Part shown: positions 33,141 through 42,969 of the stretch, one piece after another
Position numbering within the stretch: position 1 is the first letter of the stretch
Layout: each line of letters begins with the position of its first letter
DNA from: DATAQC01 sp046263055
GTDB lineage: Bacteria > Actinomycetota > Acidimicrobiia > Acidimicrobiales > AC-14
Assembly (NCBI GenBank): GCA_046263055.1
Contig: JBHELO010000021.1
Coordinates: 34,279-98,278 of the forward strand
DNA: 64,000 bases
Direction: 5' to 3'
Position numbers and translations under genes: made by a program
Notes under the pieces: generated by a model
The model's input: only the letters and a program-made list of their open reading frames with translations
What the model was told of the DNA's origin: nothing
Databases searched by the model: none

Positions 33141-34571
33141 ATGACCGCGGTGACGCGGCGGGCGCGCGCGCCCCGGCTGGAGTCCCTGTTCACCGCCGCC
33201 CTCGTGCTGTTCGGGTTCCGCCTGGGCGTGCGCCCGATCTCCGACAATTCCATGTTCACCCACCTGCGCACCGGGGTCGACGCCGTCGCCGGGCGGGGTA
33301 TCCCCCGGACCGACCCGTACTCCTTCACCGCCCTCGGGCACCGGTGGGTCGTCCAGAGCTGGCTGCCGGAGTGGACGTACGGCTTCCTCCACCGCCTCGG
33401 CGGCTATCGCCTGGTGGTCCTCGAGCAGGCCGTGGTCTGCGCCCTGTTGGCCTGGCTCGTCGTCCGCCTGGCCCGGGCTGGCAGCCCCTTGCGCACCGCC
33501 CTCGCCGGTGGCGTGGCCATCGGCCTCGGCGCCCCCTTCTGGACGCCGCGGCCCCTGCTGTTCGGCCTGGTGTGCATGGCCCTGCTGGTGACGGTGGTGG
33601 AGCACCGGCGCAGTCCCTGGCTCCTGGTGCCCCTCGTGTGGTTCTGGGTGCAGAGCCACGGCTCGTTCCCCCTCGGCCTGGCGTGGCTCGGGGCCCGGGG
33701 CCTCGGCCAATGGATGGACTGGAAGGCGTGGCCCGACGACGTCGCCCGCTACGTGGCGGGCTTCCTGACCGGGCTGGTGGCGGCCGTCGCCAACCCGCTC
33801 GGGGCCCGGTTGCTCTCCTTCCCGCTGACGGTCGGCCAGAAGTCGTCGATCTTTTCCAGCATCGTCGAGTGGAAGTCGCCCGACTTCCAGAGCTTCGCCG
33901 GGCGCTTCGCCCTGGTCTTCCTGGTCGTCGCCCTGGCCCTGTTGATCCGGGCCCGGGTCACCTGGCGCGACCTGCTGCCGGTGGTGGGCTTCCTCGCCGC
34001 CAGCCTGGTGGCGATGCGCAACCTGCCGGTGGCGGCGGTCGTCATAGCGCCGGTGCTGGGTCGGGCCCTGCGGCCGGGCGAGGGGTCGGCCACGCGCTCG
34101 GCGCGAGTCGGGGCCGACTCCCCCAGCCGCCAACGGATGAACCGGGCGGTCGGGGCCACCCTGGTGGTGGCCTTCGTGGTGTTCACCGCGTCCATCTGGG
34201 CGACACCGCCGCTCAACACGAGCCTCTTCCCAGAGCGGGCGGCGACGTTCCTCGACGCCAACGGCCTTTTGGGACCGTCCCACCGGGTGGCCGAGCAGGA
34301 CTTCGTCGGCAACTACCTCACACTCCGGTACGGGCGCCGGGTCAGGGTCTTCATCGACGACCGCTACGACATGTACCCGTTGTCGGTGTCGTCGGACTAC
34401 CGGAGCCTGCTCGAGGGCAAGCCCGACGCCCTGGGCGTGCTCGACCGTCGGGGCGTTGACGTCGTGCTGTGGGACCGGGACCTGCCCCTGCCCTCCATGA
34501 TGCGGGCCAGCGGGCAGTGGCAACAGCGGTTCCGCGACGGTTACTGGGTCGTCTACCAGCGCCAAGCCTGA
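33141..34571 (+). CDS. Polytopic membrane protein of unknown function
   Basis: A 476-residue protein with about ten membrane helices and a C-terminal soluble part of about 100 residues (from FLDANGLLGPSHRVAEQDFVGNYL onwards: VRVFIDDRYDMYPL, RRGVDVVLWDRDLPL). The first loop has DNSMFTHLRTGVD and RTDPYSFTALGHRWVVQSWL, which resemble the glycosyltransferase-C-type membrane proteins, where an early Asp/Glu loop binds a lipid-linked sugar. I cannot assign a sugar or product. It begins 30 bp after rpsA and ends before a bidirectional hairpin, so it may be cotranscribed with rpsA. Confidence 0.75.
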   Translation: MTAVTRRARAPRLESLFTAALVLFGFRLGVRPISDNSMFTHLRTGVDAVAGRGIPRTDPYSFTALGHRWVVQSWLPEWTYGFLHRLGGYRLVVLEQAVVCALLAWLVVRLARAGSPLRTALAGGVAIGLGAPFWTPRPLLFGLVCMALLVTVVEHRRSPWLLVPLVWFWVQSHGSFPLGLAWLGARGLGQWMDWKAWPDDVARYVAGFLTGLVAAVANPLGARLLSFPLTVGQKSSIFSSIVEWKSPDFQSFAGRFALVFLVVALALLIRARVTWRDLLPVVGFLAASLVAMRNLPVAAVVIAPVLGRALRPGEGSATRSARVGADSPSRQRMNRAVGATLVVAFVVFTASIWATPPLNTSLFPERAATFLDANGLLGPSHRVAEQDFVGNYLTLRYGRRVRVFIDDRYDMYPLSVSSDYRSLLEGKPDALGVLDRRGVDVVLWDRDLPLPSMMRASGQWQQRFRDGYWVVYQRQA

Positions 34572-34587
34572 CCTCCGGACGCGCGAG

Positions 34588-34611
34588 AAGAGGGGCCCGC
34601 AGGCCCCTCTT
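34588..34611. terminator. Bidirectional terminator hairpin before the first Flp pilin gene
   Basis: aagaggggcc (34588-34597) pairs perfectly with ggcccctctt (34602-34611) around cgca. It lies between the end of the plus-strand membrane protein gene (34571) and the end of the minus-strand pilin gene (34631), with the A/T-ended stem suited to stopping both. Confidence 0.7.
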
Positions 34612-34630
34612 CCCACCGCGGGCGAGTTGA

Positions 34631-34825
34631 TCAGCTGATCGACGTGGCCACCTTGGAGAACTTGGTCGAGGCGTTCCCACCGAGCAGCGACAGGGCGGCG
34701 ATGCACACGACGGCGATCAGCGCCAGCAGCAGCGCGTACTCGACCAGGGCGGCACCACGCTCGGACCGGCCGAAGCGGGCGCGGAAGGGAACGGCCATCT
34801 GCTGCCAGAAACCGACGATGTCCAT
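34631..34825 (-). CDS. Flp/Fap-type pilin (copy 1)
   Basis: A 64-residue prepilin. ATG 34825 has a strong ribosome site (AGGAGGAAATACAAG). After a leader with a basic end comes SERG/AALVEYALLLALIAVVC, the Flp prepilin site: cleavage after Gly, Glu at +5 and Tyr at +6 of the mature protein. Mature pilins of this family assemble into Tad pili for surface attachment. It is 40/44 identical over the mature region to copy 2, so the pair is a recent duplication. The stop codon lies inside a GATCAGCTGATC palindrome shared by both copies. Confidence 0.93.
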   Translation of the reverse strand: MDIVGFWQQMAVPFRARFGRSERGAALVEYALLLALIAVVCIAALSLLGGNASTKFSKVATSIS

Positions 34826-34992
34826 CTTGTATTTCCTCCTGGGATCATTCCCCCGGTCGTCGGGGGCTGGTACGGAAGTGATCGGCCCGTACCGGCCACC
34901 CCTGAATGAGCCGATCGACCCAAATTCGGGGGCCGGCCACCGACCACGGCAGGCGCTCGACCGGTGGACCGAAGAGGCCGGCGCCGGCGCGC

Positions 34993-35024
34993 AAGAGGAG
35001 CGGGCCCGGAGGCCCGCTCCTCTT
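34993..35024. terminator. Strong 14-bp terminator hairpin after Flp pilin copy 2
   Basis: aagaggagcgggcc (34993-35006) and ggcccgctcctctt (35011-35024) pair perfectly around cgga. It follows the stop of pilin copy 2 on the minus strand and precedes the leader of copy 1, so each pilin seems to have its own transcript. The stem is a longer version of the hairpin at 34588-34611. Confidence 0.75.
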
Positions 35025-35058
35025 GGGTTTGCTGACCGGGGGGCGGTCAGAACGGTGA

Positions 35059-35256
35059 TCAGCTGATCGACGTCGCCACGTTGGAGAACTTGCTGGAGGC
35101 GTTCCCACCGAGCAGCGTCAGGGCGGCGATGCAGACCACGGCGATGAGGGCCAGGAGGAGGGCGTACTCCACCAGGGCGGCGCCCCGCTCGGTCCGACCG
35201 ATGTGGGCCCGGGTCCAAGGGGCCACGACCTGCTGGAAGTACTGGACGACGTTCAT
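35059..35256 (-). CDS. Flp/Fap-type pilin (copy 2)
   Basis: A 65-residue prepilin with ribosome site GGAGG before ATG 35256. The processing site reads TERG/AALVEYALL, followed by one hydrophobic helix and a short tail ending VATSIS, nearly the same as copy 1. The leader part (MNVVQYFQQVVAPWTRAHIG) differs from copy 1. It has a recognisable promoter and its own terminator, so relative pilin doses could be set separately. Confidence 0.93.
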   Translation of the reverse strand: MNVVQYFQQVVAPWTRAHIGRTERGAALVEYALLLALIAVVCIAALTLLGGNASSKFSNVATSIS

Positions 35257-35330
35257 TCGGGTCCTCCGATCTCTGTGGCCCTTCTTCCGGGCCGGAACTA
35301 CCGGAGAGATCGGCCGTCCGGCACCGACGC

Positions 35331-35360
35331 TGTATAGGCCGATCGGCCCGTTTCCGTGAA
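35331..35360 (-). promoter_or_regulatory. Promoter for Flp pilin copy 2
   Basis: On the minus strand TTCACG (35360-35355), an 18-bp spacer and TATACA (35336-35331) form a fair sigma-70-type promoter, giving a leader of about 70 nt. The segment around it (CGATCGGC...CGATC) has a diverged counterpart upstream of copy 1 near 34880-34920, where the -10 would be CATTCA, so the promoter seems to have been duplicated with the gene. Confidence 0.5.
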
Positions 35361-35458
35361 CCGGTCGACTCTCTGATGAACGCGCCACCTCGCCTCGCTA
35401 CCGACAAATCGAGGACCGGGCAAATGCCGGGCCCCTATTTCTGCCGGCGGCTTCGCGG

Positions 35459-35665
35459 TCAGCGGATGGAGACGGCCACGTCGGAGTACTTGCTGCCCGT
35501 GGCGTTGCCCAGCAGCGTCAGGCCGACGATGCACACGACGGCGATCAGCGAGAGGAGCAGCAGGTACTCGACGAGCGCACTGCCGCCCTCCCGGTCCGTC
35601 GTCCGGCCGCCCCGCACGGATGCCCACCGGGCGGCGAGCTGCTGGCAATGACCGGTGAAGCCCAC
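35459..35665 (-). CDS. Flp/Fap-type pilin (copy 3, divergent)
   Basis: A 68-residue prepilin from GTG 35665 with GAGGGA upstream. The cleavage site reads DREGG/SALVEYLLLLSLIAVVC; Glu and Tyr are kept at +5/+6, but the mature sequence (ends SKYSDVAVSIR) differs clearly from copies 1 and 2. It lies next to the response regulator gene, all on the minus strand. It may be a minor pilin or one used under other conditions. Confidence 0.9.
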   Translation of the reverse strand: MGFTGHCQQLAARWASVRGGRTTDREGGSALVEYLLLLSLIAVVCIVGLTLLGNATGSKYSDVAVSIR

Positions 35666-35767
35666 GAGCCGTCCCTCATTCCTCGAGTGCCCAAGCCGGG
35701 GCTCGGGTTCTGAATGAAGGTATCGGCAGGGCAGGGGAAAACGTGAAGCGTCTCTGGGCCGAGGCGG

Positions 35768-36454
35768 TCAATCGAGGCGGATGATGCCCATGCGCACGGC
35801 CCGGAGCACCGCCTGGGTCCGGTCCCGGGCGTCGAGCTTGGAGTAGATGGACGCCAGGTGGTTCTTGACCGTCTTGACGCTGATGTACAGCCGGGCCGAC
35901 ACCTCGGGGAGGGACAGGCCGTCGGCCACCAGCTGAAGGACCTGCTCCTCCCGGGCGCTGATGACCGACTCGCCCACCGCGCCCCGGCCCGCCCGCTGGA
36001 CCTCGGCCAGCATGGACGAGGCCAACTGGGGCGACAGCCCGCCGTCGCCCCGAGCGGCCATGCGCACCGCTTCCACCACCTCCTCGGTGGAGCAGTCCTT
36101 GACCAGGTACCCGACCGCCCCCGCCGAGATGGCCCGGGCCAGGACGTCGCTCTCCCCGTGCATGGTCAGCATGACCACTCGGCTCTCGGGCGCCCGGGAG
36201 GCGGCCAGGCGGGTGGCCTCGATGCCGTCCAGCAGCGGCATGGAGACGTCCATGAGCACCACGTCGGGGCGCAGGGTGGCCACCAGGCGGACGGCCTCCT
36301 CGCCGTTGCCGGCCTCGCCCACCACCTCGAACCCGGCCTCCTCCATGCACAGGCGGAGGCCGTCCCGCAGCATGCGATGGTCGTCGGCCAGCACGACGCG
36401 GATGGCGTCGGTCATGCCGTCAGTATCGGTGCTGACCATTGCGGTTGGTGACAC
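35768..36454 (-). CDS. NarL/LuxR-type response regulator
   Basis: A 228-residue protein. GTG 36454 is preferred because AGGAG lies 8 bases before it; ATG 36439 or 36415 are possible. The receiver domain (about 15-130) has LADDHRMLRDGL, phospho-Asp in VVLMDVSMPLLDG, and LTMH and YLVKD for the Thr and Lys. The C-terminal HTH (about 165-225; ISAREEQVLQLVADGLSLPEVSARLYISVKTVKNHL) is a LuxR DNA-binding domain. It is encoded just after its histidine kinase and between the pilin genes and the tad assembly operon, making these the likely targets. Confidence 0.93.
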   Translation of the reverse strand: MSPTAMVSTDTDGMTDAIRVVLADDHRMLRDGLRLCMEEAGFEVVGEAGNGEEAVRLVATLRPDVVLMDVSMPLLDGIEATRLAASRAPESRVVMLTMHGESDVLARAISAGAVGYLVKDCSTEEVVEAVRMAARGDGGLSPQLASSMLAEVQRAGRGAVGESVISAREEQVLQLVADGLSLPEVSARLYISVKTVKNHLASIYSKLDARDRTQAVLRAVRMGIIRLD

Positions 36455-36482
36455 GTCGGACGCTCCTGGTGGGGGCAGCCGC

Positions 36483-38249
36483 TCAGGCGGCGGCCAGCCG
36501 GCATCGGACCACGGTCCCCCGGGCCCCGGACGTGATGTCGAGGGTGGCGCCGATGGCGTCGGCCCGCTCCCGCATCCCGGTGAGGCCGAAGGAGTCGGCG
36601 CGGGCGTCCTCCACCGAGAACCCCGTCCCGTCGTCGGCCACCTCCAGCGACGCGCCCGAGCCGTCGCACGTCCAGCGCACGGCCACCGAGGCGGCGCGGG
36701 CGTGGCGCTCCACGTTGGTGACAGCCTCGTGGGCGATCCGCCACAGTTCCCGCTCCTGGAGCAGGGGCAGGCGGCCGGACACCTCGCGGGTGAGGGAGGC
36801 CTCGATCCCGCTGCGCTCCTCGACGCGTTCCAGGAAGGCCTCCAGCGTCTCCACCAGGCCCCGCTGGTCGGACACGTCGGTGCGCAGGTCGGACAGGGTC
36901 GCCCGCACGTCGCCCAGGACCTCGCGAACCTCGCCCCGCAGGAGGTCCAGCTCGCCGGCCAGCGACGAGCCGGCGGCCTGGCGGGTCAGGCGGTCGAGGC
37001 GGAAGGCGAGGGTGGCCAGGGACTGGCCGACACGGTCGTGCATGTCCCGGGCGATGCGCACCCGCTCCTCGTCGGCGCCCATGCTGCGCAGCCGGGCGAA
37101 CCAGCGGGCGTTGTCGATGGCCAGCGCCGCAGTCTCCAGGAAGCCGTCGAGGAGTTGCAGCTCCCGCCGGCCGTACTGGCCGGGCTCATGGTGTTCCAGG
37201 GCCACCAGGCCGATGAGGCGGCCCCGGGCCCGGAGGGGGGCGTAGAGGCCCGACCACGAGAGCAGGTCCACACCGATCCCCTCGCCCTCGGCGAGCACGA
37301 CCACCAGGGACGCCACGCTACTCGAGGTGGCCGCCGACAGCGGGGCGGGGAGGTCATCGTGCTCCACCGAACCGGCGATGCGGGTGCCCTCACCGACGGC
37401 CACCGTCCAGCGCGACGAGGGGTCGTCGCGCAGGAGCACGGCGAGGACGTCGCAGTCCACCAGGCTGTGCAGGCGGGTGGCGGTGGAGGCCAGGACCTCG
37501 GACAGGTTGAGGGTGGCCGGCAGCGACTGGGCGACGTGGTGGAGCGACACCAGCAGGTCGTTGGCCTCGGCCAGGCGGTCCATGCGGTCGAGGGCCTGGG
37601 AGTGGCGCTCCTGGGCCTCGCCGAAGGTGCGGCGGGCCTGACCGGCGAGCACGGCCAGCAGGACCAGCTCCACCGCCCACTGGCCGGTGAGCTGGGCCGC
37701 CGCCCACGGGTCGTTGCCCACCATGGACGCCACGCCCACCACCGCCACGGTGGCGGCGGCGGCCCGGGCCGAGCCCGCGAACCCGTCCTCGAAGCCGGCG
37801 GCGATGAGGGCGGTCATGAGGCAGAAGGCGTAAGGGGAGCTCCAGGACCCGGTGGCCACCACCGCCGCCAGCACCACTCCCAGCTCCAGCAGCACCAGGG
37901 AGCGGTCCCGGGCGAGCCAGGACCGGGCTGCCGCCGGTGCTGCCTGCAGGCCGGTGGCCTCGACCGGCCCCGCCCCGTGGCGGGCCCAGTCGCCGGCGCC
38001 CAGCGTCCGCCACAGCGTGTGGGCCACCAGCACCGCGCCCCACGCCAGGACCGACCCCCGGACGGGCTTGCGGGCCACGGCCAGGACGATCCCGAGGGTG
38101 AGGGTGCCCCAGCGGACGCCGGAGACGAGCGGCGACCCCGGACCCAGGGTGCCGCCCCCCGCCGCCGGTGGGGCGGGGGGCGAGTACCTGGCGGGCGAGG
38201 CCGTCGACCTGCCCGGTCCGGCCGTGAAGCCGGGCAGCACCGCGGTCAT
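36483..38249 (-). CDS. Membrane sensor histidine kinase (HisKA_3 type) with GAF domain
   Basis: A 588-residue protein. After a disordered start there are about five to six membrane helices (about 45-215), then a coiled-coil linker, a GAF-like domain (about 245-385; LHSLVDCDVLAVLL...GRLIGLVALEHH), a HisKA_3 dimerisation helix with the phospho-His in RIARDMHDRVGQSL, and an HATPase_c domain (NVERHARAAS; DDGTGF; GMRERADAIGATL). It pairs with the NarL-type regulator 28 bp downstream. It lies 18 bp from tadC, so kinase, regulator and tad genes may share a transcript. The sensed signal is unknown. Confidence 0.92.
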   Translation of the reverse strand: MTAVLPGFTAGPGRSTASPARYSPPAPPAAGGGTLGPGSPLVSGVRWGTLTLGIVLAVARKPVRGSVLAWGAVLVAHTLWRTLGAGDWARHGAGPVEATGLQAAPAAARSWLARDRSLVLLELGVVLAAVVATGSWSSPYAFCLMTALIAAGFEDGFAGSARAAAATVAVVGVASMVGNDPWAAAQLTGQWAVELVLLAVLAGQARRTFGEAQERHSQALDRMDRLAEANDLLVSLHHVAQSLPATLNLSEVLASTATRLHSLVDCDVLAVLLRDDPSSRWTVAVGEGTRIAGSVEHDDLPAPLSAATSSSVASLVVVLAEGEGIGVDLLSWSGLYAPLRARGRLIGLVALEHHEPGQYGRRELQLLDGFLETAALAIDNARWFARLRSMGADEERVRIARDMHDRVGQSLATLAFRLDRLTRQAAGSSLAGELDLLRGEVREVLGDVRATLSDLRTDVSDQRGLVETLEAFLERVEERSGIEASLTREVSGRLPLLQERELWRIAHEAVTNVERHARAASVAVRWTCDGSGASLEVADDGTGFSVEDARADSFGLTGMRERADAIGATLDITSGARGTVVRCRLAAA

Positions 38250-38267
38250 CGGTTCAGGGTCACCGGG

Positions 38268-39197
38268 TCAGCCCAGGGCCTTGTAGATCCCGGGGGCTCC
38301 GGGGCCGAGGATCACGATCATGATCGACGGGAAGATGAAGGCCATCAGGGGGAACAGGACCTTGACCGGGAGCTTGGCCGCCTTCTCCCGGGCCCACTGC
38401 CGGCGCTTGGCCCGCATCTCCACCGCCTGGGTCCGCAGGACCCGCCCGATAGGGATGCCCAAGGCGTCGGCCTGCATCAGGGCGAGCACGAAGTTGGACA
38501 GCTCGGGGACCTCTGTCCGCCGCTTGAGGTTCTGGAAGGCGTCGCGCCGGGGCAGGCCCAGCTCCATCTCCCGCAGGGTGCGGGAGAACTCCTCGGCCAG
38601 GGCGGAGTCGAAGTGCTGGCACACGATGTCGAGCGCCCCCTCGAAGCCCATGCCCGCCTCCACCGAGATGGCCAGCAGGTCGAGCGTGTCGGGGAGGTCC
38701 TTGCGGATGGCCATCTGGCGGGAGGCCACCCGGCGGGTCAACCACGACGCCGGCAGGAGGAGGCCGATCACCGGCATGAGGACGAAGGTGATGAGCGCCC
38801 ATTTGCGGGCCGGGTGGGTCAGCACCACGTATCCCATGCCGGCCAGGGTGAAGACGGCGCCGCTGGCCACCTGGCCGACGACGAACTCCTCGGCCCGCAG
38901 CGACTGGGCCATGCCGGCCACGAGGATCTTCTTGTGGGTGGCCTCCAGGTAGTTGCCGGGCGTGAAGCGGGTGATGAGCCCGAGGGCCCGGCCGCTCATC
39001 GGGCGGATGACCCGCACGAAGAACGGCTCCGCCAGGCGGCGCTCGAACTCGTCGGGGGCGACGGCGTCCCCCTCCAGGTCGTGCAGGTAGCGCTCGACGT
39101 CGGTGACCGGGCGGCGGGCCAGGACCGCCCCGACGGCGATGGCGACCGCGCCACCGATGGCGGCGGTGAGGGTGAGGAACAGCACGGACGAGCTCAT
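38268..39197 (-). CDS. tadC: Tad pilus inner-membrane platform protein TadC
   Basis: A 309-residue type II secretion F-domain protein with one N-terminal helix, two central helices (about 115-160) and C-terminal helices. The conserved core is KDLPDTLDLLAISVEAGMGF, MELGLPRRDAF, ADALGIPIGRVLRTQA and KLPVKVLFPLMAFIFPSI, typical of TadC. With TadB it forms the platform that TadA drives. ATG 39197 has GAGGT upstream and lies 2 bp after the tadB stop. Confidence 0.93.
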   Translation of the reverse strand: MSSSVLFLTLTAAIGGAVAIAVGAVLARRPVTDVERYLHDLEGDAVAPDEFERRLAEPFFVRVIRPMSGRALGLITRFTPGNYLEATHKKILVAGMAQSLRAEEFVVGQVASGAVFTLAGMGYVVLTHPARKWALITFVLMPVIGLLLPASWLTRRVASRQMAIRKDLPDTLDLLAISVEAGMGFEGALDIVCQHFDSALAEEFSRTLREMELGLPRRDAFQNLKRRTEVPELSNFVLALMQADALGIPIGRVLRTQAVEMRAKRRQWAREKAAKLPVKVLFPLMAFIFPSIMIVILGPGAPGIYKALG

Positions 39198-39199
39198 CG

Positions 39200-40162
39200 T
39201 CAGACCTCGATCTTGACCATGCGGAAGATGATGAACGCCCCGAAGGCAACCGAGAGGCCGGTGCAGAGGAGCACCACCAGCCCGGCGCCGTGGAGCATGG
39301 GGGCAAGGTAGGAGGGGTTGGTGACCTGGATCATGAGCAGCAGCAGGGGCGCCAGCCCGGCCAGCACGTAGGCCGAGACCCGGCCCTCGGCCGAAAGCAC
39401 CTGTACCTCCCGGCGCACCTCCTGGCGGGCCCGGATGAAGTCGGCCAAGGTGTGCAGGATGTCGGCCAGCTTGCCGCCGACGGTCTGCTGGATCCGGATG
39501 GCCTGCACGATCCAGTCCACGTCGCGGATTTGTAGGCGTGTGGCCATCCGGGCCAGCGCCTCCACCACCGGGTCGCCCAGGCGGGTCTCTGAAACGACCC
39601 GGCTGAATTCCTCGGCCAGGGGCGGCTCGGACTCCTCGCACATCATCTGGATCGCCCGCAGGAACGTGTGGCCGGCGGTGAGCGACGAGGCGATCAGGGT
39701 GAGGGCGTCGGGAAGCTGCGTCTCGAACGCCCGCCGGCGCTTGTTGATGCGCATGCGCAGCACCGAACTGGCCACCAGCGGCCCGAGGATGAGCCCGGCC
39801 ACCCCGAAGAACCAAGAGCTCGTGATCCCGTAGAGGAAGGCGCTCAGGGCGACGGTTCCGGCACCCGAGATGACCACGTACTCGCCGGGCTTCACCGGCA
39901 CACGGGCCCGCTCCAGGGACGACGCCAGCGAGCCCTTCTGGTCGAACTGCTCGACCATGCGGCCGGCCAGCCCGATGGTGCCCTCGACGAGGGGGCTGTA
40001 GCCCTCGCTGACGGTGGTGACGTCCACATCCCGCTCGCCGAAGGGCAGGTCGAGGATCTCGGCCAACGCCCTCTCCCGCTCACGGGCCCGGAACAGCACG
40101 CCGGCCACCACCAGGGCCAGCCCCAGGCCGACGGCGACGACGGCCAACACGGAGATGCTCAT
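39200..40162 (-). CDS. tadB: Tad pilus inner-membrane platform protein TadB
   Basis: A 320-residue F-domain protein. It has an N-terminal helix, a cytosolic stretch, two central helices, and the F-domain core (FETQLPDALTLIASSLTAGH; RAIQMMCEESEPPLAEEFSRVV; ETRLGDPV; VQAIRIQQTVGGKLADIL) followed by two C-terminal helices. It is close in sequence to the TadB of the second cluster at 61117-62061 (for instance, the segments HTFLRAIQMMCEES and QAIRIQQTVGG are identical), so the two operons descend from one. Confidence 0.93.
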   Translation of the reverse strand: MSISVLAVVAVGLGLALVVAGVLFRARERERALAEILDLPFGERDVDVTTVSEGYSPLVEGTIGLAGRMVEQFDQKGSLASSLERARVPVKPGEYVVISGAGTVALSAFLYGITSSWFFGVAGLILGPLVASSVLRMRINKRRRAFETQLPDALTLIASSLTAGHTFLRAIQMMCEESEPPLAEEFSRVVSETRLGDPVVEALARMATRLQIRDVDWIVQAIRIQQTVGGKLADILHTLADFIRARQEVRREVQVLSAEGRVSAYVLAGLAPLLLLMIQVTNPSYLAPMLHGAGLVVLLCTGLSVAFGAFIIFRMVKIEV

Positions 40163-40178
40163 GGCCTGACCACCTCTC

Positions 40179-41669
<1,491 letters not shown>

Positions 41670-41694
41670 GGGGGGTCCTTTCCTGCCCTGTGGC

Positions 41695-42960
41695 CTATGA
41701 GGCCTTGGAACGGGAGCCGGGGTGGAACATGCGGGCGAACAGGCCGCGGGACGCCTTGTGGGTGGCGGTGTCGCCGACCGTGTAGCGGGCCTCCTCGGGC
41801 AGGAGCGGCGCCAGGCCCGTCTCCATTCGCCGGCTGATCTCCGAGCCCGGCGAGAAGGCGAGGATCGGGGTGCCGACGTTGACCGACTTGGAGACCTCAC
41901 GGGCGTAGGGGAGCACCGCCGAGAAGCCCTGGGGGAAGAGACGGGTCACCTGGTCGATGTCGATGCCGACGTCCTTCTCGGCCTTGTTCAGGATCAGCCG
42001 CACGTTCTCGGCCGGCATCTTGAGCTTCTCGAGGGTGTTCAGGAAAACCCCCATGTTGCGGACGCTGGGAAGGTCGAGGGTGGCCATCACGTACAGGTGG
42101 TCGGACAGGTCGAAGGCGGCCAGCACGATCTCGGTGAGGGCGGCGGGGGTGTCGACGATGACGTAGTCGAACATCTCGCGCAGCATCTCGATGATCTTGG
42201 TGACGTCCGGCGGGTGGATGCGGTCGGCGTCGGAGGGGTCCCGGGGGGCGGCCAGCACCTGGACGCCCGTGTCGTGCGTGACGAGGAACTCCTGGAGCTG
42301 GGCCGGCACCTCCCCCTCGTCGCCGTCGCGCTGCAGGGCGTCGAAGATCGTGTACCGGGGCCGCAGCCGCAGGGAGGTGGAGACCTCGCCGAACTGGAGG
42401 TCCAGGTCCACGATGCACACGCTGCGACCGGTGTGGTGGTGGAGGAAGTAGCCCAGGTTGGTGGCGAAGAACGTCTTGCCGCAGCCGCCGGTGGCCGAGC
42501 CCACCGTGAACACCGTGCCCTGGTGGGCGGGAGCGGCGGGGGCGGTGGCGGCGGCGGGGACGGGCGCCACCGCCACCCGCTGGCGCCCGACCTCCACCGC
42601 CCGTTCGATGGCGTCCCGCAGGACCCGGTCGGTGACGGGGAGCTGGAGGAGGTCGATGGCGCCGGCCCGGATGATGTCCCGCAGCTGGGCGTCGGGCCGG
42701 GTGGAGAAGGCGAGCAGGACGCTCATGGCCGGCAGCTCGTCGTGGATGATCTGGAGCCGGGACAGACCGGCCTTGGTGCCCAGGCTGGGCCCCGCGATCA
42801 GGACGTCGAAGGGGCCGTCGTCGGAGAGCACGTCTCCCACCGTCCCGACCCGCTCGCAGATCGAGACGTCGGGGCGGGGCCGCAGCTCGCCGGCGACCTC
42901 CTGGACCTGGCGGAGCAGCTCGGCGCCGCGGTCGAGGACGAGGATCTTCGGGTTGCGCAC
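41695..42960 (-). CDS. tadZ: TadZ/CpaE-like localisation ATPase
   Basis: A 421-residue protein from GTG 42960. The N-terminal part (1-125) is a receiver-like atypical domain (ILVLDRGAELLRQ, DVLIAGPSLG, RAGAIDLLQLPV) that has lost phospho-acceptor features. The C-terminal part is a MinD/ParA-like ATPase with a deviant Walker A (SATGGCGKTFFATN, first Lys absent), VDLDLQFGEVS, and VDTPAALTE. TadZ places the pilus machine at specific sites in the cell. It is 9 bp downstream of cpaB. Confidence 0.92.
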   Translation of the reverse strand: MRNPKILVLDRGAELLRQVQEVAGELRPRPDVSICERVGTVGDVLSDDGPFDVLIAGPSLGTKAGLSRLQIIHDELPAMSVLLAFSTRPDAQLRDIIRAGAIDLLQLPVTDRVLRDAIERAVEVGRQRVAVAPVPAAATAPAAPAHQGTVFTVGSATGGCGKTFFATNLGYFLHHHTGRSVCIVDLDLQFGEVSTSLRLRPRYTIFDALQRDGDEGEVPAQLQEFLVTHDTGVQVLAAPRDPSDADRIHPPDVTKIIEMLREMFDYVIVDTPAALTEIVLAAFDLSDHLYVMATLDLPSVRNMGVFLNTLEKLKMPAENVRLILNKAEKDVGIDIDQVTRLFPQGFSAVLPYAREVSKSVNVGTPILAFSPGSEISRRMETGLAPLLPEEARYTVGDTATHKASRGLFARMFHPGSRSKAS

Positions 42961-42969
42961 GTCGGGCTC

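Noticed and set aside
35395..35450. Terminator after Flp pilin copy 3 (ccgggcaaatgccggg)
   Set aside because: The stem has a central mismatch and is short; not convincing compared with the two clear hairpins of the other copies.
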